From positions 3,134,001 through 3,198,000 of the forward strand of contig NZ_CP029185.2 of the NCBI RefSeq assembly GCF_003096015.2: a stretch of 64,000 nt of DNA, written 5' to 3'. The position numbers were made by a program, and so were the translations under genes. This document shows positions 45,136 through 55,269 of this stretch, piece after piece. Numbering within the stretch: position 1 is the stretch's first letter; every line of letters starts with the position of its first letter. This stretch comes from Limnobaculum parvum. Lineage in GTDB: Bacteria > Pseudomonadota > Gammaproteobacteria > Enterobacterales > Enterobacteriaceae. The notes under the pieces are model-generated. The model did not search any database, was not told the origin of the DNA, and was given only the letters and a program-made list of their open reading frames with translations.

Positions 45136-45201
45136 ACCGGACCGGCAGCAAACTATAACAACATCAGAAATACACACATGGGGTAACTGGAGAGCAACAT
45201 C

Positions 45202-48200
45202 ATGCTATACGACGCGTCGAAAGAACGTGACAACTGTGGTTTTGGCCTTATCGCCCATATAGAAGGCGAGCCGAGTCATAAAGTCGTCAGAACGGCTATT
45301 CATGGTCTGTCACGCATGCAGCATCGCGGCGCGATATTATCGGATGGTAAAACCGGCGATGGGTGCGGACTATTACTACAAAAGCCTGACCGCTTCTTTC
45401 GTCTGGTGGCGGAAGAACAAGGCTGGCGGCTGGCAAAAAACTATGCCGTCGGCATGCTGTTTTTAAGTCAGGATGCCGAAGAGGCTGAGGCCAGCCGTAA
45501 AATTGTCGAAGAAGAGCTTCAACGCGAAACCCTTTCGATTATTGGCTGGCGAGTCGTACCAACCAATCCAGATATGCTGGGGGAAATTGCGCTCTCTTCC
45601 CTACCGCGTATTGAGCAAATTTTTGTTAACGCCCCCGCAGGCTGGCGCTCATTAGATATGGAACGCCGTCTATTTATGGCGCGCCGCCGTATCGAAAAAC
45701 GGGTGGAAGACGAGACCTTCTACGTCTGTAGCCTGTCGAACGTGGTCAGCATCTATAAAGGGCTGTGTATGCCCGTTGACCTACCACGTTTTTATCTCGA
45801 TCTGGCGGACTTACGGCTAGAATCCTCCATTTGTTTGTTCCACCAGCGCTTCTCCACCAATACGGTTCCCCGCTGGCAGTTGGCACAACCGTTCCGCTAT
45901 CTGGCGCACAACGGTGAAATCAATACCATCACCGGCAACCGCCAATGGGCCAGAGCGCGCTCCTATAAATTTAGAACGCCGTTGATTCCTGACTTACAGG
46001 ATGCCGCGCCATTCGTTAATGAAACTGGTTCAGACTCCAGCTCGCTGGACAATATGCTGGAGCTATTTCTAAGCGGTGGGATGGACCTGATTCGGGCCAT
46101 GCGCTTGCTGGTTCCACCGGCATGGCAAAACAATCCAGATATGGATGAAGAGCTACGCGCCTTCTTCGACTTTAACTCCATGCATATGGAACCTTGGGAT
46201 GGCCCGGCAGGTATCGTGATGTCCGATGGGCGCTATGCGGCCTGTAACCTAGATCGTAACGGCCTGCGCCCTGCTCGTTATGTCATCACCAAAGATAAGC
46301 TGATTACCTGTGCCTCCGAAGTCGGTATCTGGGATTACCAACCGGATGAAGTGGTTGAAAAGGGTCGCGTTGGCCCCGGTGAACTGATGGTGATCGATAC
46401 CCGTACCGGCAGGATTCTGCGTACCAATGAAACCGACAATGATCTAAAGAGTCGTCACCCTTACCTAAGCTGGATGAGCAAAAACGTTCGACGCTTAACG
46501 CCATTTGAAGATCTGCCGGACGATCGGGTCGGTAGCCGCGAAATGGATGACGCTCTGCTGGAAACCTACCAGAAGCAGTTCGCCTACAGCAATGAAGAGC
46601 TGGAGCAAGTGATCCGCGTCATTGGCGAAAATGGTCAGGAAGCGACTGGCTCTATGGGAGATGATACCCCGTTTGCCGTGCTCTCCAGCAAGCCTCGAGT
46701 TATTTACGACTACTTCCGCCAGCAGTTTGCTCAGGTGACAAACCCACCTATCGACCCACTGCGCGAAGCTCACGTTATGTCACTAGCCACCAATATTGGC
46801 CGCGAAATGAACGTGTTTTGCGAAGCGGAAGGTCAGGCCCACCGCTTGAGCTTTACTTCTCCGGTATTGCTGTACTCAGATTTTGTTCAGCTCACAACGC
46901 TGAAAGAAGAATATTACCGGGCCGATACCGTTGATATCACCTACTGTCCAGACAAAATGGACCTGCATGCAGCCGTTATTGCCATGTGTGATGAAGCAGA
47001 GAAGAAGGTGCGTCAGGGCACGGTACTGGTGGTGTTGTCCGATCGCAATATTGCGCCGGATCGTTTACCGATACCGGCTCCGATGGCGGTGGGTGCACTA
47101 CAAACCCGCCTAGTGGAATCAAACCTGCGCTGCGACGCCAACATTATTGTTGAAACCGCTAGCGCCCGGGATCCACATCACTTTGCCGTGCTGCTAGGTT
47201 TTGGTGCCACTGCCATCTACCCTTATCTGGCTTATGAAACCCTTGCCAGAATGGTAGAGAGCGGCATTATCGAGAAGCCACAGCGCCGGGTGATGCTGAA
47301 TTATCGCAATGGCATCAATAAGGGGCTGTATAAGATTATGTCCAAAATGGGCATCTCTACCGTTGCCTCTTATCGTTGTTCTCAACTGTTTGAAGCGGTT
47401 GGCTTGCATGCTGAGTTGACAGCCCTCTGTTTTAAAGGGGTTACCAGCCGCATCGGCGGTGCCCACTTCAGTGATTTCCAGCAAGACCTGCTCAACCTAT
47501 CTAAACGGGCATGGCTGATACGTAAGCCGCTGGATCAGGGGGGTTACTGAAGTTTGTTCACGGCGGTGAGTATCATGCTTACAACCCAGACGTGGTTTCT
47601 ACATTGCAGGCTGCGGTGAAATCCGGCGACTATGACGACTATAAGCTGTACGCCGATCTGGTGAACAAGCGCCCGGTAACCACCCTGCGTGATTTGCTGG
47701 CGTTGAAACAACTGGATAAATCTCAGGCCATTGCTATTGATGAGGTAGAACCCGCAGAATCGCTGTTCACCCGCTTTGATACCGCTGCAATGTCTATCGG
47801 TGCGCTGAGTCCCGATGCCCATGAGTCACTGGCTATTGCCATGAACACCATCGGCGGTAAGTCTAACTCCGGCGAAGGTGGCGAAGATCCGGTGCGTTAC
47901 GGCACCAATAAAGTTTCACGCATCAAACAGGTGGCCTCCGGTCGTTTTGGCGTTACCCCAGCCTATCTGGTCAATGCCGATGTGATCCAAATTAAGGTGG
48001 CGCAGGGAGCAAAACCGGGAGAAGGTGGTCAGCTACCAGGCGATAAAGTTACCCCTTATATTGCCAAACTGCGCTATTCCGTTCCTGGTGTAACCCTGAT
48101 ATCTCCGCCACCACATCATGATATCTACTCTATCGAAGATTTAGCCCAGCTGATTTTCGACCTCAAGCAGGTCAATCATAACGCCATGATCTCGGTGAAA

Positions 48201-49664
48201 CTGGTTTCTGAACCGGGTGTAGGCACCATCGCCACTGGCGTTGCTAAAGCCTATGCTGACTTAATTACCATTGCCGGTTACGACGGCGGCACCGGAGCCA
48301 GTCCATTAAGCTCGGTGAAATATGCCGGAAGTCCGTGGGAATTAGGTCTGGCGGAAACGCAGCAAGCACTAGTGGCTAACGGCCTGCGCCATAAGATCCG
48401 CCTACAGGTGGATGGCGGACTGAAAACCGGTTTAGATATTGTCAAAGCGGCAATCCTTGGCGCTGAAAGCTTCGGTTTTGGTACTGGCCCAATGGTGGCA
48501 TTAGGCTGTAAATATCTGCGTATCTGCCATCTGAACAACTGCGCTACTGGCGTTGCCACGCAGGATGAAAAGCTGCGTGCCGACCACTATCACGGCCTGC
48601 CGGAGCGAGTGATTAACTATTTTAATTTTATCGCTCACGAAACCCGTCTGATTATGGCCGAACTGGGCATTGCACAACTGACCGACCTGATTGGACGTAC
48701 CGATTTATTAACGGAACTGGATGGCTTCTCCGCTAAACAGCAGCGACTGGATCTCTCCGGCTTGCTGCACTGTGCCCAGCCACATCCTGGCAAAGCGCTA
48801 TTCTGCACCGAGAACAACCCACCGTTTGATAAAGGCATTCTGAATCAGACCATCCTGACTCAGGCAGAACCTTACATGCAGGCTAAACAGAGCAAATCGT
48901 TCTACTTTGATATCCGCAATACCGATCGCTCGGTTGGTGCTGCGCTGTCCGGCGCTATCGCCGAGAAACATGGGGATCAGGGGCTGGCTGGCGATCCTAT
49001 CAAAGTTCACTTTAACGGTACTGCCGGACAAAGTTTTGGCGTGTGGAATGCCGGAGGTGTTGAACTAACCCTGACCGGCGACGCCAACGACTATGTGGGT
49101 AAAGGCATGGCCGGAGGCACGATTATTATTCGCCCTCCGGTAGGCTCCGCTTTCCGTGGGCATGAAGCGTCAATTATCGGCAATACCTGCTTGTACGGTG
49201 CCACCGGCGGTAAGCTGTTTGCCGCCGGTCGAGCTGGTGAACGTTTTGCCGTGCGTAACTCTGGTGCCATTACCGTGGTGGAAGGCATCGGTGATAATGG
49301 CTGTGAATACATGACCGGCGGCATTGTTTGTGTTCTCGGTCGCACCGGTATCAACTTTGGTGCAGGTATGACCGGCGGTTTCGCTTATGTACTGGACGAA
49401 GACAACGAGTTCCGTAAACGGGTTAACCCTGAACTGGTTGAAGTGTTGGAAGTTGATGCGTTAGCCATCCACGAAGAGCATCTACGTGGATTGTTAACCG
49501 AACATATCCAGAACACCGGTTCCGCCAGAGCAGAAGAGATTCTGGCAAACTGGTCCGTGTGGGCAACGAAATTTGTCTTGATCAAACCAAAATCCAGCGA
49601 TATCAAAGCACTGCTCGGCCATCGTAGCCGTTCCAGCGCTGAGTTGCGGATTCAGGCGCAGTAA
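45202..49664 (+). pseudogene. gltB: Glutamate synthase (NADPH) large subunit, interrupted by an apparent 1-nt deletion
   Basis: GOGAT large subunit, which makes two glutamates from glutamine and 2-oxoglutarate with GltD. The first part (45202-47550, 782 codons) holds the class II glutamine amidotransferase domain with nucleophile Cys12 (ERDNCGFGLIAH) and the central domain. It ends in KPLDQGGY then stop. The rest continues in another frame through 49664 (synthase domain with SGEGGEDP and YDGGTGASPLSS, and the GXGXG-rich beta-helix). Adding one G to the G6 run at 47538-47543 gives QGGLLKFVHGGEYHAYNPDV, matching E. coli GltB exactly in register and restoring a protein of about 1,486 residues. 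Everything else looks intact, so this may be a sequence error rather than a dead gene. Confidence 0.93.
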
Positions 49665-49678
49665 GAGGAAGGTAAACC

Positions 49679-51097
49679 ATGAGCGAAAATGTCTATCAAT
49701 TTATCGACCTGCAGCGTGTTGATCCGCCGAAAAAACCGCTAAATATCCGGAAGATTCAGTTTGTTGAAATCTACGAACCCTTTCTGGATACGCAGGCCAA
49801 AGCACAGGCCGACCGTTGTCTCTCCTGCGGTAACCCTTATTGTGAATGGAAATGTCCGGTACATAACTACATTCCTAACTGGCTGAAGCTGGCCAATGAA
49901 GGACGAATAATGGAGGCGGCAGATCTGGCTCATCAAACGAATAGCCTGCCGGAAGTGTGTGGTCGCGTCTGCCCGCAGGATCGCCTGTGCGAGGGTTCCT
50001 GTACCCTAAACGATGAGTTTGGTGCCGTCACCATCGGTAATATTGAGCGCTATATCACCGATAAAGCGCTGGAGATGGGCTGGAAACCCGATATGTCACA
50101 GGTTAAATCTACCGGCAAGAAAGTGGCGATTATCGGTGCCGGTCCCGCAGGATTAGCCTGTGCCGATGTGCTGACGCGTAATGGTGTACAGGCGGTGGTT
50201 TTCGATCGCCACCCGGAAATCGGGGGATTGCTAACGTTTGGTATCCCCTCTTTCAAACTGGATAAAGAGGTGATGGTGAAACGTCGCCAAATCTTTACCG
50301 AAATGGGGATCGAGTTTCGCCTGAATACTGAAGTTGGTAAGGATATTTCCGTTGAGCAATTGCTGGCAGAGTATGACAGCGTATTTCTTGGTGTGGGCAC
50401 CTATCAGTCCATGTCCGGCAACTTACCGAATGAACAGGCCAACGGCGTGTATAACGCCCTGCCTTATCTAATTGCCAATACCAAACATATCATGGGCTAC
50501 ACCGCCAGCCGTGATGAACCCTATATCAATCTGGAAGGTAAGCGCGTGGTAGTACTTGGCGGTGGTGATACCGCGATGGACTGTGTCAGAACCGCTATTC
50601 GTCAGGGTGCGACTCAGGTGACCTGTGCCTATCGCCGGGATGAAGAGAACATGCCAGGCTCGCGGCGTGAAGTGAAAAATGCCCGTGAAGAAGGTGTCGA
50701 ATTCCAATTTAACTTGCAACCAATCAGCATTGAAGTGAATGCCGCCGGTCAGGTTAACGGTGTGAAAGTGGTTCGCACTGAACTGGGGGCTCCGGATGCC
50801 AAAGGCCGTCGAAATCCGCAAGTGGTAGAGGGTTCAGAACATACACTGAATGCCGATGCCGTCATCATGGCTTTCGGCTTCAAACCACACAGTATGCCGT
50901 GGTTAACGGAACAGCGCGTTAATGTTGATAAGCAGGGCCGAATTACCGCGCCGGATGACAGCGAAATGCCTTACCAAACCAGCAATAGTAAAATATTTGC
51001 CGGTGGTGATGCAGTGCGCGGTTCCGACTTGGTTGTGACGGCCATTGCCGAAGGGCGTAAAGCGGCGGATGGGATTATGACGTTTTTGGGGGTTTAA
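49679..51097 (+). CDS. gltD: Glutamate synthase (NADPH) small subunit
   Basis: A 472-residue flavoprotein that passes electrons from NADPH to GltB. The N-terminal [4Fe-4S] cysteines are CLSCGNPYCEWKCPVHNYIP and CGRVCPQDRLCEGSC. The FAD site is VAIIGAGPAGLACADVL and the NADPH site VVVLGGGDTAMDCVRTA; GGDAVRGSDLVVTAIAEGRKAA is the C-terminal FAD motif. It starts 14 bp after gltB with AGAGGAAGG. Fully intact, unlike gltB. Confidence 0.97.
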   Translation: MSENVYQFIDLQRVDPPKKPLNIRKIQFVEIYEPFLDTQAKAQADRCLSCGNPYCEWKCPVHNYIPNWLKLANEGRIMEAADLAHQTNSLPEVCGRVCPQDRLCEGSCTLNDEFGAVTIGNIERYITDKALEMGWKPDMSQVKSTGKKVAIIGAGPAGLACADVLTRNGVQAVVFDRHPEIGGLLTFGIPSFKLDKEVMVKRRQIFTEMGIEFRLNTEVGKDISVEQLLAEYDSVFLGVGTYQSMSGNLPNEQANGVYNALPYLIANTKHIMGYTASRDEPYINLEGKRVVVLGGGDTAMDCVRTAIRQGATQVTCAYRRDEENMPGSRREVKNAREEGVEFQFNLQPISIEVNAAGQVNGVKVVRTELGAPDAKGRRNPQVVEGSEHTLNADAVIMAFGFKPHSMPWLTEQRVNVDKQGRITAPDDSEMPYQTSNSKIFAGGDAVRGSDLVVTAIAEGRKAADGIMTFLGV

Positions 51098-51104
51098 CTG
51101 AAAT

Positions 51105-51135
51105 AGCGTAATGTGACCATGGGTCGCATTACGCT
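51105..51135 (+). terminator. First hairpin after gltD
   Basis: AGCGTAATG-T-GACC / GGTC-G-CATTACGCT makes 14 pairs including one T-G wobble, with a 3-nt loop, 8 bp after the gltD stop. It may act with the stronger terminator that follows. Confidence 0.6.
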
Positions 51136-51158
51136 TTACGATGATATTCTTCAAACAC

Positions 51159-51192
51159 AAGAAAGGCGGAGTCATCTCCGCCTTTCTTATTT
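51159..51192. terminator. Bidirectional terminator between gltD and sspB
   Basis: A perfect 13-bp stem (AAGAAAGGCGGAG / CTCCGCCTTTCTT) with the loop TCAT. T-rich sequence follows on the plus strand. It lies between convergent genes. Confidence 0.88.
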
Positions 51193-51211
51193 TACGATAA
51201 AATCTGTACCT

Positions 51212-51712
51212 TTATTTCACTACTCTCAACGCAGGACGACCGCGTGGAGGTTGAGGTGGCTCATCATCACCCGGACCGTTATCAGAAACTTCAGGTTCTT
51301 CATCTGATACCAGATGGATCCCCGTTTCTGACTTGTCGCTGTCGGTCTCATCGTTATCCTGATAAGCGAATGCGGATTCCAGATATTCTGGTTCCGGATC
51401 AAACATGGTACCTGCTCCATTCTCTCTGGCATAAATCGCCAGCACCGCAGCCATGGGTACATGAACCTGACGTGGAATGCCGCCAAAGCGAGCATTAAAA
51501 CGAATATCATCGTTTCCCAGTTCCAAATGACCCACCGCATGAGGAGCAATATTCAAAATTATCTGACCGTCACGGGCAAATTCCATTGGAACAGAAATTC
51601 CTGGGACAGAAACATCCACAACCAAATGGGGAGTGAGCTGGTTATCCAGTAACCAGTCATAAAAAGCCCGTAACAGATAGGGGCGACGCGGAGTCATCTG
51701 TGTAGGCTCCAT
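51212..51712 (-). CDS. sspB: ClpXP protease specificity-enhancing factor SspB
   Basis: An adaptor that delivers ssrA-tagged and other substrates to ClpXP. The start at 51712 gives MEPTQMTPRRPYLLRAFYDW, which lines up with E. coli SspB. The substrate-binding domain (about 1-110) includes FNARFGGIPRQVHVP and YARENGAGTMF. A disordered acidic linker ends in the ClpX-binding tail PRGRPALRVVK. It lies 5 bp downstream of sspA. Confidence 0.96.
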   Translation of the reverse strand: MEPTQMTPRRPYLLRAFYDWLLDNQLTPHLVVDVSVPGISVPMEFARDGQIILNIAPHAVGHLELGNDDIRFNARFGGIPRQVHVPMAAVLAIYARENGAGTMFDPEPEYLESAFAYQDNDETDSDKSETGIHLVSDEEPEVSDNGPGDDEPPQPPRGRPALRVVK

Positions 51713-51717
51713 CACCC

Positions 51718-52359
51718 TTACCCCCGCATTTGCAGGCGCATTTCGCGCTCAGATTCGGTTAAGGAAGCGAGGAATGCTTCACGTTCAAATACGCGATTCA
51801 TGTACAGCTTAATTTCTTTTGCACCAGCACCAGACAGTTCAATACCCAACTGAGGTAAACGCCATAGCAGCGGGGCCAGATAGCAATCAACTAGGCTGAA
51901 CTCTTCGCTCATAAAATAAGGCGCGTCGTTAAACACAGGCGCAATGGCTAACAACTCTTCACGCAGTTGCTTACGGGCTGATTCAGCCTCTGAAGCACTA
52001 CCAGTCAGGATAGTATTCAACAGTGAATACCAGTCTTGCTCAATCCGATGCATCATCAGGCGGCTGGTTCCACGCGCGACAGGATACACTGGCATTAATG
52101 GAGGATGAGGAAAACGCTCATCTAAGTACTCCATAATGATGTGAGATTTGTACAGCGTCAGCTCACGATCAACCAGAGTAGGAACAGAACCATAAGGATT
52201 AAGATCGATTAAATCCTGCGGCAGGTTATCCATGTCGACCTGCTCGATCTCGACGCTCACGCCCTTTTCAGCAAGAACAATACGTACTTGATGACTGAAA
52301 ATATCTGTAGGGCCGGAAAATAGCGTCATGACCGAACGTTTATTGGCAGCGACAGCCAT
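51718..52359 (-). CDS. sspA: Stringent starvation protein A
   Basis: A GST-fold RNA-polymerase-associated protein. The start at 52359 has GGAGG 6 nt upstream and gives MAVAANKRSVMTLFSGPTD, the E. coli N-terminus; the frame also extends upstream to 52413 without support. NPYGSVPTLVDRELTLYKS and EFSLVDCYLAPLLWRL are typical. The product is 213 residues. Confidence 0.96.
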   Translation of the reverse strand: MAVAANKRSVMTLFSGPTDIFSHQVRIVLAEKGVSVEIEQVDMDNLPQDLIDLNPYGSVPTLVDRELTLYKSHIIMEYLDERFPHPPLMPVYPVARGTSRLMMHRIEQDWYSLLNTILTGSASEAESARKQLREELLAIAPVFNDAPYFMSEEFSLVDCYLAPLLWRLPQLGIELSGAGAKEIKLYMNRVFEREAFLASLTESEREMRLQMRG

Positions 52360-52617
52360 GAAAACCTCCAAGTTTCTCAAAATAATGACCAGAAATGGGC
52401 AGCCGTCGGACACGACAACTCCCCTAATTTTGTGCTTTCAGCTATGGATTATCTTCCTACAAGGTGTATGACCTTAATCGATAAGCATACGAAGCGCCGG
52501 CTATTCTAGCAGATTTTAGCCATCTTGATCAGACGTCAGTGATGATTTATTCAACATTCTTTGTAGGGGGTTTAAAACCCTACAAAATAACAGTGAAATT
52601 TCTTTTTGTTTGGCCCA

Positions 52618-52641
52618 TAAAAAAACCCGGTATAAACCGGG
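52618..52641 (-). terminator. Terminator of rplM-rpsI
   Basis: The 6-bp stem CCCGGT / ACCGGG is flanked by an A-run on the plus strand (52618-52625) that reads as a U-tract on the minus strand. It lies 37 bp after the rpsI stop. Confidence 0.85.
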
Positions 52642-52677
52642 CTTTTAACATTAAGCATCTGCCCAAAGGGCAAACAA

Positions 52678-53070
52678 TTAACGCTTGGAGAACTGTGGAC
52701 GACGACGTGCTTTACGCAGACCGACTTTCTTACGTTCAACCTTACGAGCATCACGAGTAACAAAACCTGCTTTACGCAGTTCTGCACGAAGTGATTCGTC
52801 GTATTCCATCAGTGCACGAGTAATACCGTGACGGATAGCACCAGCTTGACCAGAAATACCACCACCTTTAACAGTGATGTACAGGTCAAATTTACCAACC
52901 ATATCGACCAGTTCTAACGGCTGACGAACTACCATGCGGGCAGTTTCACGGCCAAAATACTGATCCAGGCTACGCTGGTTAATTACGATATTACCGCTAC
53001 CCGGCTTGATAAAGACGCGAGCGGAAGAGCTTTTGCGGCGACCAGTGCCGTAGTATTGATTCTCTGCCAT
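52678..53070 (-). CDS. rpsI: 30S ribosomal protein S9
   Basis: A 130-residue small-subunit protein. YGTGRRKSSSARVFIKPG, the GGGISGQAGAIRHGI block and the basic tail ending RRPQFSKR, which reaches the P-site tRNA, are all present. It lies 15 bp downstream of rplM. Confidence 0.98.
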   Translation of the reverse strand: MAENQYYGTGRRKSSSARVFIKPGSGNIVINQRSLDQYFGRETARMVVRQPLELVDMVGKFDLYITVKGGGISGQAGAIRHGITRALMEYDESLRAELRKAGFVTRDARKVERKKVGLRKARRRPQFSKR

Positions 53071-53085
53071 TGCCTATAATCCCGA

Positions 53086-53514
53086 TTAAATGTCCAGAAC
53101 TTGCGGTTGTTGTGCCGCATGGTTGTGCTCGTTGCCTGCGTAAACTTTCAGTTTACGATACATAGCACGACCCAGCGGGCCCTTAGGCAGCATGCCTTTA
53201 ACCGCGATTTCAATCACACGCTCAGGGTGGCGGGCAATCATCTCTTCAAAGGTCGCTTGCTTGATACCACCGATGAAACCAGTGTGGTGATAGTAAATCT
53301 TGTCAGTACGCTTGTTGCCGGTTACAGCAACTTTCTCTGCGTTCAGAACAATGATGTAATCACCAGTATCAACGTGCGGAGTATATTCCGCTTTATGCTT
53401 GCCGCGCAGACGACGAGCCAGTTCAGTAGCAAGACGGCCCAGCGTTTTGCCAGTTGCATCTACAACATACCAGTCACGTTTTACTGTTTCTGGTTTAGCT
53501 GAAAAAGTTTTCAT
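53086..53514 (-). CDS. rplM: 50S ribosomal protein L13
   Basis: A 142-residue large-subunit protein with full E. coli-like sequence (KTFSAKPETVKRDWYVVDA, GKHKAEYTPHVDTGDYI, GMLPKGPLGRAMYRKLKVY). First gene of the rplM-rpsI operon. In E. coli L13 represses its own operon through the leader. Confidence 0.98.
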   Translation of the reverse strand: MKTFSAKPETVKRDWYVVDATGKTLGRLATELARRLRGKHKAEYTPHVDTGDYIIVLNAEKVAVTGNKRTDKIYYHHTGFIGGIKQATFEEMIARHPERVIEIAVKGMLPKGPLGRAMYRKLKVYAGNEHNHAAQQPQVLDI

Positions 53515-53719
53515 TTAAATAACTTACCCAATATAAAGTTACACACGTTGGTGAACACCAAAACGTTAAAAACATTGTTGAGGCTCACGCGACCAATCGA
53601 GTCCAGCAAACCTACCCCTTCGAGCAGTTAAATGCCGGCACCATTAAAGTTTTTGGGAAAAAAAACTTTGTTGTAACGTGGGGTCGCAAGATTATAGAGA
53701 AGTCGCCCTCAAAGGTCGA
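53515..53719 (-). promoter_or_regulatory. rplM promoter and leader
   Basis: On the minus strand a good sigma-70 promoter is visible: TCGACC (53714-53719), 17 nt, TATAAT (53691-53696). Transcription from about 53684 leaves a leader of about 170 nt. The leader includes an AAAGTTTTT / AAAAACTTT hairpin (53646-53669), consistent with the known L13 autoregulation in E. coli. Confidence 0.7.
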
Positions 53720-53765
53720 CCTGTTTTTACAGCTAAACTTACATTATTCACGATTAATGGTACAA

Positions 53766-53797
53766 AAAATTAGCCCGCAGTCTGTGCCGCGGGCTAA
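53766..53797 (-). terminator. Terminator of citT
   Basis: The 9-bp stem TTAGCCCGC / GCGGGCTAA has an A-run next to it on the plus strand (U-tract on the minus strand), 39 bp after the citT stop. Confidence 0.88.
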
Positions 53798-53835
53798 ACA
53801 ATGGAAGGATGTTAACTCTTGATCAACTGACGGAC

Positions 53836-55269
53836 TTAAATAATGCCCATGCTGATTAGCAGTTCCCACCAGCCAAGGCCTATCGTCATATGAACAAACA
53901 GGCTCAGGAAGGCAATCACACCACCAATAATCCACCATGAACGAATGTCGTTATAACCCGCACCGAACACGATTGGAGCCGCCGCGCCTCCGTAATGGGT
54001 CAAACTACCGCCGTAAGCATTAGAAAACAATAATCCTAATGCTAATAGCATTGGAGGAGCACCAGCCACCATACCAACGGTCGCAAATACCGGCACCATT
54101 GCTGCAACATAAGCGCCACCAGAGGCAAACAGATAACGAATAGCGACGCTGATAAACATAATCACAAACAGCGCCAGCATGGCATTATCGCCAAAATTGA
54201 GGTTGTCACCCATTACGGTTGCTAACCACTTAAAGAAGCCCGCTTTAGTTAGAACGCCGGACATTCCTATTATGCCACCGTACCAAATCAGCGTATTCCA
54301 GCCGCCTTTGCTCTTCAACACATCATCCCAGGTTACGACACCGAGAATCAACGTAATCGCCATAACGCAAATCGCTACAGTTGCCGCATCGATATCAACA
54401 AAATCCGCACAAATCCAGCCAACCAACGCTAATACGAAGATCACACCCAACAATTTTTCACGCAAAGTCATCGGGCCAAGTTTTTCTAAGCCTTCCTTTG
54501 CAATTTCTTTGTTGTTAACTTTTTTCAGCTCTGGAGGATACATCTTATAAATAAGATAAGGTGTTAATGCCAGCATGATGATACCAGGTACCGACGCGGC
54601 CAGTGCCCACCCAGCCCAGCTTAGCTGGATGTGTAGGATATCGGCCATCATCGCTAATGCCAGCGCGTTGGGAGCCATTGCGGTGAGGAACATATAGCTG
54701 GTGGTTTTGGTCACCATATACACGTTAACCATCAGATAGTGACCGGCTTTACGCGGACTGTCATTAGGATCGGAACCCAGAGCAACGGCGACGCTGTTAA
54801 TAATTGGGAACACTATACCGCCAGCACGTGCCGTATTAGACGGTGTTGCAGGTGAAATAAACAGATCTAGAATAGCCGTAACGTAACCCAACCCTAACGT
54901 TGTGCCACCTAACTTACCAATTAAAATATAGGAAATACGCTTTCCTAAACCGGTAATAACAAAAGCACCGCTAAGGGTAAATGCAGCAAACACTAGCCAT
55001 GTGGTACCTGATGAGTAGCCTTTTAGCACATCACCAATACCCAACTTCTCTCCCCCCATAACGCCAACGACTACGGTGGTTGCCGCAATGGTCGCTAACA
55101 GGATTACGGGTTCAGAATAAGGTTTTAACACTAGGCCAACAATCGCCGCCAAGTAGAGACCAAATAATATCCATGCTATCAATGGTAACCCTGCCGGCGT
55201 CGGAATTAACGCAATGACGATGGGAATGGCTATTAATAGCAATAGCTTCCACATTTTTTCTTTACTCAT
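53836..55269 (-). CDS. citT: Citrate/dicarboxylate antiporter of the DASS family (CitT)
   Basis: A polytopic inner-membrane carrier of the divalent anion:sodium symporter family. Next to citrate lyase it should exchange citrate for succinate, as E. coli CitT does. SPATPSNTARAGGIVFPI is the first conserved substrate loop (SNT motif) and the second repeat carries FSNAYGGSLTHYGGAAAPI. The ATG at 55269 follows AAGGAG; the in-frame TTG at 55278 is too close to it. The product is 477 residues (E. coli 487). It is separated from the rest of the cit genes by about 490 bp, so it likely has its own promoter. Confidence 0.85.
   Translation of the reverse strand: MSKEKMWKLLLLIAIPIVIALIPTPAGLPLIAWILFGLYLAAIVGLVLKPYSEPVILLATIAATTVVVGVMGGEKLGIGDVLKGYSSGTTWLVFAAFTLSGAFVITGLGKRISYILIGKLGGTTLGLGYVTAILDLFISPATPSNTARAGGIVFPIINSVAVALGSDPNDSPRKAGHYLMVNVYMVTKTTSYMFLTAMAPNALALAMMADILHIQLSWAGWALAASVPGIIMLALTPYLIYKMYPPELKKVNNKEIAKEGLEKLGPMTLREKLLGVIFVLALVGWICADFVDIDAATVAICVMAITLILGVVTWDDVLKSKGGWNTLIWYGGIIGMSGVLTKAGFFKWLATVMGDNLNFGDNAMLALFVIMFISVAIRYLFASGGAYVAAMVPVFATVGMVAGAPPMLLALGLLFSNAYGGSLTHYGGAAAPIVFGAGYNDIRSWWIIGGVIAFLSLFVHMTIGLGWWELLISMGII

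Larger units (their letters stand above)
44482..45201 (+). promoter_or_regulatory. Long regulatory and leader region of gltBD
   Basis: 720 bp between the divergent yhcC and gltB starts. The first 400 bp are AT-rich. The last 200 bp hold two marked hairpins (45015-45052 and 45092-45135). In E. coli gltBD is controlled by Lrp, IHF and others over a large upstream region; no sites can be placed with confidence here. Confidence 0.5.

Noticed and set aside
47592..49664. Second gltB frame as an independent gene
   Set aside because: It is the C-terminal half of GltB; the ATG at 47592 lies inside a conserved region and has no ribosome site.
52559..52586. Hairpin TTGTAGGG / CCCTACAA upstream of the rpsI terminator region
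   Set aside because: It is real as a palindrome but has no U-tract and no clear gene to serve; the true rpsI terminator is at 52618-52641.
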